From NCBI RefSeq assembly GCF_000368785.1, contig NZ_KB849690.1, positions 598,252 to 662,251 of the forward strand: a stretch of 64,000 nucleotides of DNA. The letters run 5' to 3'. Below the pieces are notes generated by a model that saw only the letters and a program-made list of their open reading frames with translations, was not told the DNA's origin and did not search any database. This DNA is from Acinetobacter towneri DSM 14962 = CIP 107472. GTDB lineage: Bacteria; Pseudomonadota; Gammaproteobacteria; Pseudomonadales; Moraxellaceae. Both the position numbers and the translations under genes were made by a program. Within the stretch, counting starts at the first letter, position 1. Each line of letters opens with the position of its first letter. Positions 31,054 through 39,540 of this stretch are shown here, one piece after another.

Positions 31054-33099
31054 ATGTCTAAATTTTATCAGCCTGCGCTGTTTTTAACAGTCTGTGCATT
31101 GTGTTCGAGTTCTGCATTTGCTGCGGTCAAGGAATATCACCTGACCATTGCAGAACAAACGGTCAATATCACGGGAAAACCTGTTCAACGTATTACAGTC
31201 AATGGACAATTTCCCGCGCCTGCACTCGAATTTGAAGAAGGCGATGAGGCGGTAATTCACGTTAATAATCAATTAAAAAATCAGGACTCATCTATTCACT
31301 GGCATGGTTTATTGTTGCCCGGTTTGATGGATGGTGTGCCTGGATTTAATGGTTTTCAAGGGATTAAGCCACAAGGACATTTTGTTTATCAATTTAAAGT
31401 ACGTCAAAGTGGTACCTATTGGTATCACGCACATTCCAAAGGTCAGGAACAAGATGGTCTATACGGCTCTTTGGTGATTCATCCTAAAGCCAAGCCAGCC
31501 GTAAACGCACATGAATACACAGATCGTGATTATGTGGTGATGCTGTCAGATTTTCATGAAAAATCTAGCAATCAAATTCAGAAAGATTTAAAAATTTCAG
31601 CCGAGTTTTATCAAAATCAGCGTGAAACCTTAGGTGATGTTTGGCGTCAAGTACAGCGTGATGGGCTAAAAGCCACATGGTCAGACCGCAAAATGTGGAA
31701 TCAGATGCGCATGCTGAAAACCGACCTTTCCGATGTCACAGGCTATACTTTTTTAATGAATGGCAAGACACCTGAACAGAACTGGACAGGTGTATTTAAG
31801 CCAAATGAAAAAGTGCGTTTACGTTTTATCAATGCCTCTGCCATGTCGTTTTATGATGTGCGGATTCCAAACTTAAAAATGACAGTGGTCAGTGCCGATG
31901 GTCAGCCAGTCAAACCTGTTACTGTGGATGAATTTCGTATCGGCACTGCAGAAACCTACGATGTGATTGTTGAACCTCAAGCAGCGCATTATCAAATTGA
32001 AGCGGAATCAATAGACCGCTCAGGTTTTGCTGTGGGTAGCTTGCAGAGTGAACTTCATTCTGCAACATCAAATCTACAGCTCCCTGCAGCGCGCCCGCGT
32101 GCTTTACTCACCATGCAAGATATGGGGCATGCTACAGAGCATTCAGGCGATGATCATTCCAAGATGAACCATGCAACGATGTCTGAAATGGATCACTCAA
32201 AAATGAATCATGCAGCGATGTCTGAAATGGATCATTCCAAAATGAACCATGCAGCGATGTCGGATATGGATCATTCCAAGATGAACCATGCAGCGATGTC
32301 GGAAATGGATCATTCCAAGATGAACCATGCAGCAATGTCGGAGATGGATCATTCCAAGATGAATCATGCAGCGATGTCGGAAATGGATCATTCCAAGATG
32401 AACCATGTAGCGATGTCAGAAATGGATCATTCCAAGATGAATCATGCGGTAATGTCGGAAATGGATCATTCCAAGATGAACCATGCAACAATGTCTGAAA
32501 ATACGCATACACAACATGGCATGCCTTCAACAGAACACAAAAATGCGGTGGTATATGGATGGGCAAATGCTTCTACACCCGCGGGGCATAAAGCCTTGCA
32601 CTATGAAGATTTGAAATCGCTGCAGCCACAAGCAGATACACGTGAACCAAGCAGTGAATTGGTCGTGCGTTTAGGCGGTACGATGGAGCGTTATATCTGG
32701 ACAATCAACGGTAAGAAATTTAGTGATGCCACACCACTCAAGGTGAAATATGGTGAGCGTATTCGGATTAAATTTATCAATGACAGCATGATGGCACATC
32801 CAATGCATTTACATGGCATGTTTATGCAGTTGGAAAATGGTCAAACGGCAGCAGAAATGCCGAATAAACACACCTTAATTGTGCCGCCAGGTCAAACTGT
32901 AACTGCACTGCTTACTGCAGATGAATTAGGTGAATGGGCAATACATTGTCATTTGCTCTATCACATGAGCGCGGGAATGATGAATAAATTGATTGTAGCG
33001 CAGGTGAGTGAAAATGAACCGCTTTCAACCACAGCAATTCAAGCCACTCAAACCCCTTCAGCGACAGCGCAAAAAGGAGCAGCACATGCACAACATTAA
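31054..33099 (+). CDS. copA: Copper-resistance multicopper oxidase CopA (PcoA family)
   Basis: A 681-residue periplasmic multicopper oxidase that probably oxidises Cu(I) and sequesters copper. It has a signal peptide ending SSSAFA and no obvious twin-arginine motif. The copper ligands are in SSIHWHGLLLPG, TYWYHAHSKGQ, HPMHLHGMF and HCHLLYHMSAGMM. Between the second and third cupredoxin domains lie nine tandem 13-residue units of the form MDHSKMNHAAMSE (residues 366-482), a methionine/histidine copper-binding insert. It overlaps copB by 14 bp. An antisense frame over the repeats is an artefact. Confidence 0.96.
   Translation: MSKFYQPALFLTVCALCSSSAFAAVKEYHLTIAEQTVNITGKPVQRITVNGQFPAPALEFEEGDEAVIHVNNQLKNQDSSIHWHGLLLPGLMDGVPGFNGFQGIKPQGHFVYQFKVRQSGTYWYHAHSKGQEQDGLYGSLVIHPKAKPAVNAHEYTDRDYVVMLSDFHEKSSNQIQKDLKISAEFYQNQRETLGDVWRQVQRDGLKATWSDRKMWNQMRMLKTDLSDVTGYTFLMNGKTPEQNWTGVFKPNEKVRLRFINASAMSFYDVRIPNLKMTVVSADGQPVKPVTVDEFRIGTAETYDVIVEPQAAHYQIEAESIDRSGFAVGSLQSELHSATSNLQLPAARPRALLTMQDMGHATEHSGDDHSKMNHATMSEMDHSKMNHAAMSEMDHSKMNHAAMSDMDHSKMNHAAMSEMDHSKMNHAAMSEMDHSKMNHAAMSEMDHSKMNHVAMSEMDHSKMNHAVMSEMDHSKMNHATMSENTHTQHGMPSTEHKNAVVYGWANASTPAGHKALHYEDLKSLQPQADTREPSSELVVRLGGTMERYIWTINGKKFSDATPLKVKYGERIRIKFINDSMMAHPMHLHGMFMQLENGQTAAEMPNKHTLIVPPGQTVTALLTADELGEWAIHCHLLYHMSAGMMNKLIVAQVSENEPLSTTAIQATQTPSATAQKGAAHAQH
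32149..32499 (+). repeat. Nine 39-bp tandem repeats inside copA
   Basis: Nine consecutive 39-bp units, each encoding a DHSKMNH-x-x-MSE/D peptide. Units 2, 4, 5 and 6 are identical in protein, and the others differ by one or two residues. Being a multiple of three, copy-number change would keep the frame. Confidence 0.95.
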
Positions 33100-33994
33100 T
33101 CTTTTTGCGAAAACAGTTTTAAGTATTTCTGTCTGCTGCATCAGTACAGTTGGGCTAGCAGCGACAGAGGTGCATAGTGCACATGCCAGTTCAGCAGAGA
33201 TTGCAACAATTGCAGCTCAGGCTGATACTCAATCGCATCAATCGCATCAATCGCATCAATCGCATCAATCGCATCAATCGCATCAATCCGATTCGTCCGT
33301 GCAAGAGTCGCAGTCACACGATCATCGTAAAGAACATGGTGCGCAGGTGTACGCGGTGAGCACTTTAGATACGCAATGGCAAGTGAATGATCATGCCGAG
33401 GGAGTGCTCAAATCTAAATTACAAACTCGTATCGGAACTGATGAAAACAAGTTGTTTGTGAAAATTCATAGCGATAAGCAAGAGTCACAAGCGACTGAAT
33501 ATGATGCCAAGTTGTTATACAGTCGTATGATTTCAAATTTTTGGGATGTGCAAGCAGGTGTGCGTTATCGACACGAAGTGAATCAGCAAGAGCATCAAAC
33601 AGACCGAGAAGATAAGTTTGACGCTGTGTTTGGCTTACATGGTTTAGCTCCATATTTTTTTGAAACCGATGCTTATTTTTATTTGGGTGAGGATCAATAT
33701 GCGGCTTTGAGTTTGGAAACCACACGGGATCTGTTATTGACTCAGAAATTGATCGCACAGCCTTATTTAGATGTAGATGTTATTCTGCAGGATGATGCCA
33801 AATATGCGAAAAAAACAGGACTCAACCGCGCAGCTGTGGGTGTGGAAATGCGTTATGAAATCAGCAAGAACATCATGCCGTATATCAGTGCAGGTTATGA
33901 GTATACGAAAGGTGATCAACACACTGATTGGCAGTCTGCAACCGATTCCGAGCAGAGCGGCTTATATGCGATAGGCTTGCGTTTCAGGTTTTAA
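33086..33994 (+). CDS. copB: Copper-resistance outer-membrane protein CopB
   Basis: A 302-residue protein with a signal peptide ending VGLAA, a His-rich linker that includes six SHQ units, and a CopB/PcoB-type barrel domain (LLYSRMISNFWDVQAGVRYRHE, YFFETDAYFYLGEDQYAALSLETTRDLLLTQKL) ending in GLRFRF with a terminal Phe. CopB works with CopA in periplasmic and outer-membrane copper handling. The frame is open to 33008 inside copA, but the ATG at 33086 has AAGGAG upstream and gives the signal peptide. The overlap with copA implies co-translation. Confidence 0.93.
   Translation: MHNINLFAKTVLSISVCCISTVGLAATEVHSAHASSAEIATIAAQADTQSHQSHQSHQSHQSHQSHQSDSSVQESQSHDHRKEHGAQVYAVSTLDTQWQVNDHAEGVLKSKLQTRIGTDENKLFVKIHSDKQESQATEYDAKLLYSRMISNFWDVQAGVRYRHEVNQQEHQTDREDKFDAVFGLHGLAPYFFETDAYFYLGEDQYAALSLETTRDLLLTQKLIAQPYLDVDVILQDDAKYAKKTGLNRAAVGVEMRYEISKNIMPYISAGYEYTKGDQHTDWQSATDSEQSGLYAIGLRFRF
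33233..33286 (+). repeat. Six 9-bp tandem repeats in copB
   Basis: TCGCATCAA is repeated six times without error, encoding Ser-His-Gln units. Perfect identity suggests recent slippage; the 9-bp unit keeps the frame. Confidence 0.93.
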
Positions 33995-34056
33995 TGATTA
34001 GGGGTATTTATCAATGATTAAGTCAATGGATCGTTGCTGCTTCTAAATAGAATAGA

Positions 34057-34101
34057 TTGTCCCTAAATACATAGGCTTGGTTTATACTGAGCCTATTGTA
34101 T
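34057..34101 (+). promoter_or_regulatory. Candidate metal-responsive promoter of the CDF gene
   Basis: TTGTCC (34057-34062) and TATACT (34083-34088) are separated by 20 bp, longer than the standard 17 and typical of MerR-type activated promoters. An inverted repeat, ATACATAGGCT (34067-34077) with AGCCTATTGTAT (90-101 in the same hundred), is centred on the -10 box and would suit a repressor. No regulator gene is adjacent. Confidence 0.5.
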
Positions 34102-34116
34102 TTTTGGGTGTGGCGT

Positions 34117-35178
34117 ATGTCTTCATCAACTCAAGATCCTCAATCGAATCAAGATAAAAACTTAGAAAACCAAAATCTAAACAATACTGGCTGTGGTTGT
34201 GATACGCAAAAAAATGTAAACCAGCCTTGTGCAACTGCGCCTACACACTCCAAGTCATGTGGCGATACAGGCTGTGGTTCGTCTTGCGATACAGAAAAAA
34301 GCTGTGCTGATCAAAATAGCTGTACATCTGCAACGACTGCCAAGGCAGATAAAGCAACAATTTTGGATTCGGAACTTTTGAGTCCGTGGGTGAGTGCATA
34401 CCATATTCCTAAAATGGATTGTGGCGCAGAAGAACAAATGGTGCGGATTGCTTTGGCAGATCATAATGATATTGCAGCCTTGTCTTTTGATTCACCTGCA
34501 CGACTTTTAAAGGTTTATCACAGCAACCAATCTGCCACAGAAATTACCCATAAATTAGAAGCATTGGGTTTGGGTGCTGTGTTGCAACAGACTGAAGCCA
34601 ATACACAAACTGAACTGCCTGTATCTAACAGCGCTGCACAACAAAAAGTGCTATATGCCTTGCTTGGTATTAATGCCGCTATGTTTTTGGTGGAATTAAT
34701 TGCAGGTTTAATTGCATCTTCGACTGGGTTAATTGCTGACTCCTTAGATATGTTTGCCGATGCCGCCGTGTATGGTTTGGCTTTATTTGTCGTGGGTCAA
34801 TCCGCCAAGAAACAGCTCAAAGCTGCACATTTGTCTGGTTGGGTACAACTGGGTTTGGCTGCACTGGTTATCTTTGATGTCCTGCGCCGTTTCTTCTTAG
34901 GCAGTGAGCCTGAATCCATGTTGATGATGGTCATTGGTGCTGTGGCATTGCTGGCAAACGTCACCTGTTTATGGCTAATTTCAGGGCATAAAGATGGTGG
35001 AACCCACATGCAAGCCAGTTATATTTTTTCCGCCAATGATGTGATTGTGAATTTAGGTGTGATTATCGCGGGCGGTTTGGTGATGCTGACAGGGTCGAAT
35101 TATCCAGACCTGATTATTGGCTTAGTTGTGGCCATGTTTGTATTGAATGGTGCGCGCAAAATTTTAAGTTTAAAATAG
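34117..35178 (+). CDS. Cys-rich cation diffusion facilitator (CDF) transporter
   Basis: A 353-residue protein in three parts. Residues about 20-75 are Cys-rich (GCGCD, CGDTGCGSSCDTEKSC) and likely bind metal. Residues about 90-165 form an HMA-like ferredoxin fold (YHIPKMDCGAEEQMV) with one of the two usual cysteines. The rest has about six membrane helices. TM2 keeps a D-x-x-x-D motif (SLDMFADA), but the TM5 motif reads FSAND, so the expected histidine is absent. There is no long cytoplasmic C-terminal domain. Zn, Cd or Co export is likely, but the altered site makes the substrate uncertain. The chosen ATG follows the candidate promoter by about 30 nt. Confidence 0.82.
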   Translation: MSSSTQDPQSNQDKNLENQNLNNTGCGCDTQKNVNQPCATAPTHSKSCGDTGCGSSCDTEKSCADQNSCTSATTAKADKATILDSELLSPWVSAYHIPKMDCGAEEQMVRIALADHNDIAALSFDSPARLLKVYHSNQSATEITHKLEALGLGAVLQQTEANTQTELPVSNSAAQQKVLYALLGINAAMFLVELIAGLIASSTGLIADSLDMFADAAVYGLALFVVGQSAKKQLKAAHLSGWVQLGLAALVIFDVLRRFFLGSEPESMLMMVIGAVALLANVTCLWLISGHKDGGTHMQASYIFSANDVIVNLGVIIAGGLVMLTGSNYPDLIIGLVVAMFVLNGARKILSLK

Positions 35179-35212
35179 ACGGATCATCGCTGCGCGGTGG
35201 CTTAAATTGCAA

Positions 35213-35320
35213 CAGGAGGAACGACCTCCCTTGTTTGGGTTTTTAGAAATAGTCAAAGTGACTGAACACTCGACAAGAAAAATCTTCAGGACGGCCTGAT
35301 TTCATGCTATTGAAGGAGGG
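35213..35320 (+). promoter_or_regulatory. Candidate guanidine-II (mini-ykkC) riboswitch
   Basis: Two GC-rich hairpins precede an SMR exporter. The first is GGAGG-AACGA-CCTCC (35215-35229); the second is CAGG-ACGG-CCTG (35287-35298). Tandem hairpins with ACGR loops are the hallmark of the guanidine-II class. The linker (about 57 nt) is long and contains its own hairpin AGTCA-AAG-TGACT. The 3' arm CCTCC of hairpin 1 can pair with the Shine-Dalgarno GGAGG at 35315-35319, giving a simple switch: ligand holds hairpin 1 and frees the ribosome-binding site. Confidence 0.78.
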
Positions 35321-35324
35321 CGTT

Positions 35325-35642
35325 ATGGCCTGGATGATGTTGATATTGGCGGGTATTTTTGAAGTGGTTTGGGCATACTCCATGAAGTTGTCTGACGGCT
35401 TTAGTAAATTAACGCCCAGTATCGTGACTATCTTTTTTATGATTTTAAGTTTTGCGCTTTTGGCCTATGCCATGCGTACTTTGCCATTAGGCACGGCTTA
35501 TACGATTTGGACAGGTATAGGCGCAGTCGGTTCATTTTTAGTCGGTATTTTTGTTTTAGGCGAACCTGCCAGTGCTATGCGTATGTTGGCTGCAGTTCTG
35601 ATTATTTCAGGTTTGGTGCTTATGAAAATTTCATCCAGCTAA
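35325..35642 (+). CDS. gdx: SMR-family guanidinium exporter (Gdx/SugE type)
   Basis: A 105-residue protein with four membrane helices. It has the essential Glu13 in GIFEVVWAYSMK and the block PLGTAYTIWTGIGAVG, which match the SugE/Gdx subgroup rather than QacE/EmrE multidrug members. Gdx proteins exchange guanidinium for protons. The frame is open to 35304, but the ATG at 35325 has a strong AAGGAGGG Shine-Dalgarno. The upstream candidate guanidine-II riboswitch supports this function independently. Confidence 0.9.
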   Translation: MAWMMLILAGIFEVVWAYSMKLSDGFSKLTPSIVTIFFMILSFALLAYAMRTLPLGTAYTIWTGIGAVGSFLVGIFVLGEPASAMRMLAAVLIISGLVLMKISSS

Positions 35643-35737
35643 CTTGGAATGCAGTCTTTTAGTGTGTGCTCAATAACAGATCGGTTTGAGTTAAAAACAG
35701 GATGACCTGATACCCAACCTGCTTGAGGAGAAAAATA

Positions 35738-36229
35738 ATGCAATTGGCATTTACTGAAATGGACACTCCTGTAGGCGTGCTTAAATTGGTGGCTCACGAT
35801 CACGCATTGGTTGCGGTAATGTGGGATAACGAAGATCATAAACGGGTACGTTTAGCCAGTTTAGTTCGACAAGATGATCATCCAATTTTGCTCAAAACTC
35901 AGCAGCAACTCCAAGAGTATTTTGCAGGTCAGCGTCAGCAATTTGATGTGCCTCTTGATTTTGAAGGCACTGAATTTCAGAAGAAAGTCTGGCAGGCGTT
36001 ATTAAGCATTCCTTTTGGGGAAACTCGTAGTTATAAGCAAATTGCCGAACAAGTTGGTAGTGAGAATGCGATGCGTGCCGTAGGGGCGGCAAATGGCAAA
36101 AATCCAATTTCGATTATTGCACCGTGTCATCGGGTGGTGGGTGCAAGTGGAAAATTGGTGGGCTTTGCAGGCGGGTTGGATAATAAAGCGATTTTGTTAA
36201 AGTTAGAATCTTCAACTTCAAAAGTTTAA
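35738..36229 (+). CDS. ogt: Methylated-DNA-[protein]-cysteine S-methyltransferase
   Basis: A suicide enzyme that removes methyl groups from O6-methylguanine. The 163-residue protein has the acceptor-cysteine motif IAPCHRVVG, the DNA-binding helix-turn-helix region YKQIAEQVGSENAMRAVGAANGKNP, and a short N-terminal domain, as in Ogt. The ATG at 35738 has GAGGAG upstream; an ATG-less extension to 35723 is less likely. No Ada regulatory domain is present. Confidence 0.95.
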   Translation: MQLAFTEMDTPVGVLKLVAHDHALVAVMWDNEDHKRVRLASLVRQDDHPILLKTQQQLQEYFAGQRQQFDVPLDFEGTEFQKKVWQALLSIPFGETRSYKQIAEQVGSENAMRAVGAANGKNPISIIAPCHRVVGASGKLVGFAGGLDNKAILLKLESSTSKV

Positions 36230-36280
36230 ATGACTGAGATTCAACAACAATTTTGATCAAAATAAAATAGAGCAGGGGAA

Positions 36281-36919
36281 ATGTTAAAAACATTATTGTT
36301 GCAGTTTTGGTGGCTTATTCTGCTTGTTGCAGGTGTAGGGCTGATCAAAATTTTCAAACCTTTTCTAAAGGGAAAGGTGGGGGAACTCGCAGTAAGTACG
36401 CATGTGAAGTTGTATTTAGATGAACGTTATATCTTGTTGAATGATGTAACTTTGCCTGATGAGTTCGCAGGAACAACTCAAATAGATCATATTTTATTGA
36501 GTCCTTTTGGGGTTTTTGTGATTGAAACAAAAAACTATAAAGGCTGGATTTTTGGTGGAGAACGCCAAAAAGTATGGACACAAAAAATTTATAAAAAGAC
36601 CTACAAGTTTCAAAATCCTGTCTATCAGAACTATAAGCATATAAAAGTTTTGGAATCAGTATTGAGCGATATTGTCGAGCCTGAATATCTGCATTCTGTG
36701 ATTGTATTTATGCCAGACTGTGAGTTTAAGACCTCTTTGCCCAACAATGTTTTTAAAGGCAGTGCATGGGTTGAGTATGTCAAAGGTTTTCGGCATGAAG
36801 TCATTTCACCGATGAAACTGAAACGTATTCAGCTGAGAATTGAAAAAGAACTACTTGATAAGTCTTGGAAAACCAATCGTCAACATGTCGAAAATTTGAA
36901 ACAACGGCACGAACGTTAA
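36281..36919 (+). CDS. NERD-domain protein with N-terminal membrane helix
   Basis: A 212-residue protein with a hydrophobic N-terminal helix (LLQFWWLILLVAGVGLIKIF) followed by a nuclease-related (NERD) domain. The domain shows the DEFAGTTQIDHILLSPFGVFVIETKNYKGWI core, with the D..E-x-K acidic/lysine residues of the PD-(D/E)xK-like fold. NERD proteins are suspected nucleic-acid enzymes, and some lie in defence or plasmid loci, but function here is unknown. It stands alone between ogt and the convergent thiD. Confidence 0.85.
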   Translation: MLKTLLLQFWWLILLVAGVGLIKIFKPFLKGKVGELAVSTHVKLYLDERYILLNDVTLPDEFAGTTQIDHILLSPFGVFVIETKNYKGWIFGGERQKVWTQKIYKKTYKFQNPVYQNYKHIKVLESVLSDIVEPEYLHSVIVFMPDCEFKTSLPNNVFKGSAWVEYVKGFRHEVISPMKLKRIQLRIEKELLDKSWKTNRQHVENLKQRHER

Positions 36920-36933
36920 AAAGTTGCAATGAA

Positions 36934-36962
36934 AAACCCTGATACAAGGTGATCAGGGTTTG
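36934..36962. terminator. Intrinsic terminator between NERD gene and thiD
   Basis: AAACCCTGAT pairs with ATCAGGGTTT. On the minus strand it is followed by TTTTTC, so it mainly serves thiD; the plus-strand T-run is shorter. Confidence 0.82.
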
Positions 36963-36982
36963 AAGGAGTTGAACGATAAGCA

Positions 36983-37774
<792 letters not shown>

Positions 37775-37838
37775 TTACGTTAGTATAGGCAACTTTGGAG
37801 TAACACTCGATAGTCATTTAGGCACATAGGCTGACATT

Positions 37839-38498
37839 GTGATAAAGAACCTTTTAATTGATTTAGATGGCACGCTGACCGACCCGAAAGAGGGCATTAC
37901 CGCTTCTGCGCGTTATGGTTTGGCTAAGGTTGGACATCCTATTGCAGATACGGAAAATATTGATTGGATTATCGGGCCGCCCTTAAAAGCCTCTTTGGCA
38001 AAATTACTTCATGTAGATGTGCATGACGTATTGGCAGAGCAAGCCTTAGCAGGCTATCGAGAGCGTTTTGCTGCAACAGGCTTATTTGAAAATCATGTCT
38101 TTGAAGATGTTGCTGCAACATTGGCAGATTTAAAACAGCAAGGCTATCGACTGTTTTTAGCAACAGCCAAACCTGAAATTTATGCACGCCAAATTTTAGA
38201 TTACTTCGATTTATTGCAATATTTTGAATATCCCTACGGTAGCGAACTAAATGGTGAGCGTACCAATAAAGCGGATTTAATTGCCTATATTTTGCAGCAA
38301 GAACAATTGCAACCTGAACAATGTTTAATGATTGGAGATCGTGAACACGATATTTTAGGTGCACGAGCCAATGGAGTCGATTGTGTTGCAGTCGAATACG
38401 GCTATGGTTCGGCTCAGGAGTTAGACTTGGCTGCACCAAAACATAGAATTCAGTGTTTTGTGCAAATTTTGTCGGTGCTTGAACAGTTATCTGGATGA
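37839..38498 (+). CDS. HAD-superfamily hydrolase, phosphoglycolate-phosphatase-like
   Basis: A 219-residue HAD subfamily IA protein. Motif I is DLDGTLTD, motif II lies in LFLATAKPE, motif III uses the lysine in NKADLI, and motif IV is MIGDREHDILGA. The cap is helical (residues about 20-85). It resembles Gph/PpaX phosphatases, but substrate specificity cannot be read. The start is GTG at 37839 with AGG nearby. It is divergent from thiD. Confidence 0.88.
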   Translation: MIKNLLIDLDGTLTDPKEGITASARYGLAKVGHPIADTENIDWIIGPPLKASLAKLLHVDVHDVLAEQALAGYRERFAATGLFENHVFEDVAATLADLKQQGYRLFLATAKPEIYARQILDYFDLLQYFEYPYGSELNGERTNKADLIAYILQQEQLQPEQCLMIGDREHDILGARANGVDCVAVEYGYGSAQELDLAAPKHRIQCFVQILSVLEQLSG

Positions 38499-38604
38499 GC
38501 GAGATGCTTACATCTGTTTGCATTTCTAGCGCAGTGTTATTGCAAAGATCGTGCTTCAATATTTAATTTGAATATTTAATTTTAATATTGAAAGAGGGTA
38601 TGTG

Positions 38605-38952
38605 ATGAAGATATTTAGTCAATCTATTGCAGTAGTAGCGGTTTCAATACTGATGACTGCATGTGCCAATCATGCTGCTACATCCACAACACCTACTGCG
38701 CAGGTCGAAATGTACACATCATTGCAACATCGACAGTGTGAGCCAGATTCAGGTTTAACCCTTACGGAAATTGTTCAGCGTTTACAGCAAGCACAGATTC
38801 AGGTGAAGCGGGCCAGTGTAGGTTCAGATGGGCGGATGTATGCACAGGTCTGTGGTGGTGCAGATGGAAAAATTGCTATTGTCACGATTCCTCAATCTCA
38901 GCAGAAACAAGCAGCGGCATTGGGCTTTCAGCCTTACTCACAAATACGTTGA
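38605..38952 (+). CDS. Small putative lipoprotein
   Basis: A 115-residue protein with a signal sequence and lipobox LMTAC-ANHA, followed by a Thr/Ala-rich spacer and a small domain with two more cysteines (RQCEPDS and AQVCGGA) that could form a disulfide. No known family is recognised. A GTG directly precedes the ATG; AAGAGGG gives a good ribosome-binding site for the ATG. An AT-rich inverted repeat, TTCAATATT and AATATTGAA, lies just upstream (38555-38592). A bidirectional terminator follows. Confidence 0.75.
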   Translation: MKIFSQSIAVVAVSILMTACANHAATSTTPTAQVEMYTSLQHRQCEPDSGLTLTEIVQRLQQAQIQVKRASVGSDGRMYAQVCGGADGKIAIVTIPQSQQKQAAALGFQPYSQIR

Positions 38953-38988
38953 ATTAAAGCATAAGTGCTGTTTTTAGTTGTCACCCAT

Positions 38989-39023
38989 AAAAAAACCTCA
39001 GTTCTTTGCACTGAGGTTTTTTT
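38989..39023. terminator. Bidirectional intrinsic terminator
   Basis: AAAACCTCAG pairs with CTGAGGTTTT, with A-run and T-run on the two sides. It serves the convergent lipoprotein gene and hemJ. Confidence 0.92.
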
Positions 39024-39069
39024 ACAACCGAATCAGGTTGAGATGTCAGGATACTTGGCGTTTCAAATT

Positions 39070-39522
39070 TTAGAACTGTGGTTTTACCACGACTAAAATT
39101 ACAATCGCTAATAGCAGCACAGTCGGCATTTCATTGAAGAATCGCCAGAACTTGTGTGATTTATAATGCGCATTGCCAATCAGTTTTTGGCGGTAATAGC
39201 CACAAACCAAATGGTAAATCACCAATAAACCGACCAATGCTACTTTCAGGTAAAACCATAACGCATCGTGGTAATTGCGGGTCGCATCGCCCCAATCTAC
39301 CAAAAAGTGTGCCGTGATGAGGGTGGCAATCATAGACGGCCACATAATCCCTCGGTACAACTTGCGCTCCATGATTTCAAAACGCTGATGGCTCAGTGTA
39401 TCTTCACTCATGGCATGGTAAACATATAAACGTGGTAAGTAGAACAATGCAGCGAACCAGCAAACCACGGCAATAATATGTAATGCTTTTACCCATAAAA
39501 AAGCATCAGAAGGTGCATCCAT
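39070..39522 (-). CDS. hemJ: Protoporphyrinogen IX oxidase HemJ
   Basis: HemJ is the membrane protoporphyrinogen oxidase of cyanobacteria and many proteobacteria, including Acinetobacter, that lack HemG or HemY. The 150-residue protein has four predicted membrane helices with conserved KALHIIAVVCWFAALFYLPRLYVYH, WPSMIATLITAH and LKVALVGLLVIYHL. The histidines in ALHII and LYVYH match the heme-ligand region. It lies 18 bp downstream of fabB on the same strand and is probably co-transcribed. Confidence 0.9.
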   Translation of the reverse strand: MDAPSDAFLWVKALHIIAVVCWFAALFYLPRLYVYHAMSEDTLSHQRFEIMERKLYRGIMWPSMIATLITAHFLVDWGDATRNYHDALWFYLKVALVGLLVIYHLVCGYYRQKLIGNAHYKSHKFWRFFNEMPTVLLLAIVILVVVKPQF

Positions 39523-39540
39523 CGACTATCCTATAGGAGA

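Noticed and set aside
32132-32566. 144-codon minus-strand frame with repeated SSWNDPFPT units
   Set aside because: It is the antisense of the copA 39-bp repeats, which keep all frames open.
33177-33359. Frame with repeated INR units
   Set aside because: Out-of-frame reading of the 9-bp copB repeat.
36281-36919. NERD protein as part of a defence island
   Set aside because: Neighbours are housekeeping genes (ogt, thiD) and no other defence gene or mobile element is present.
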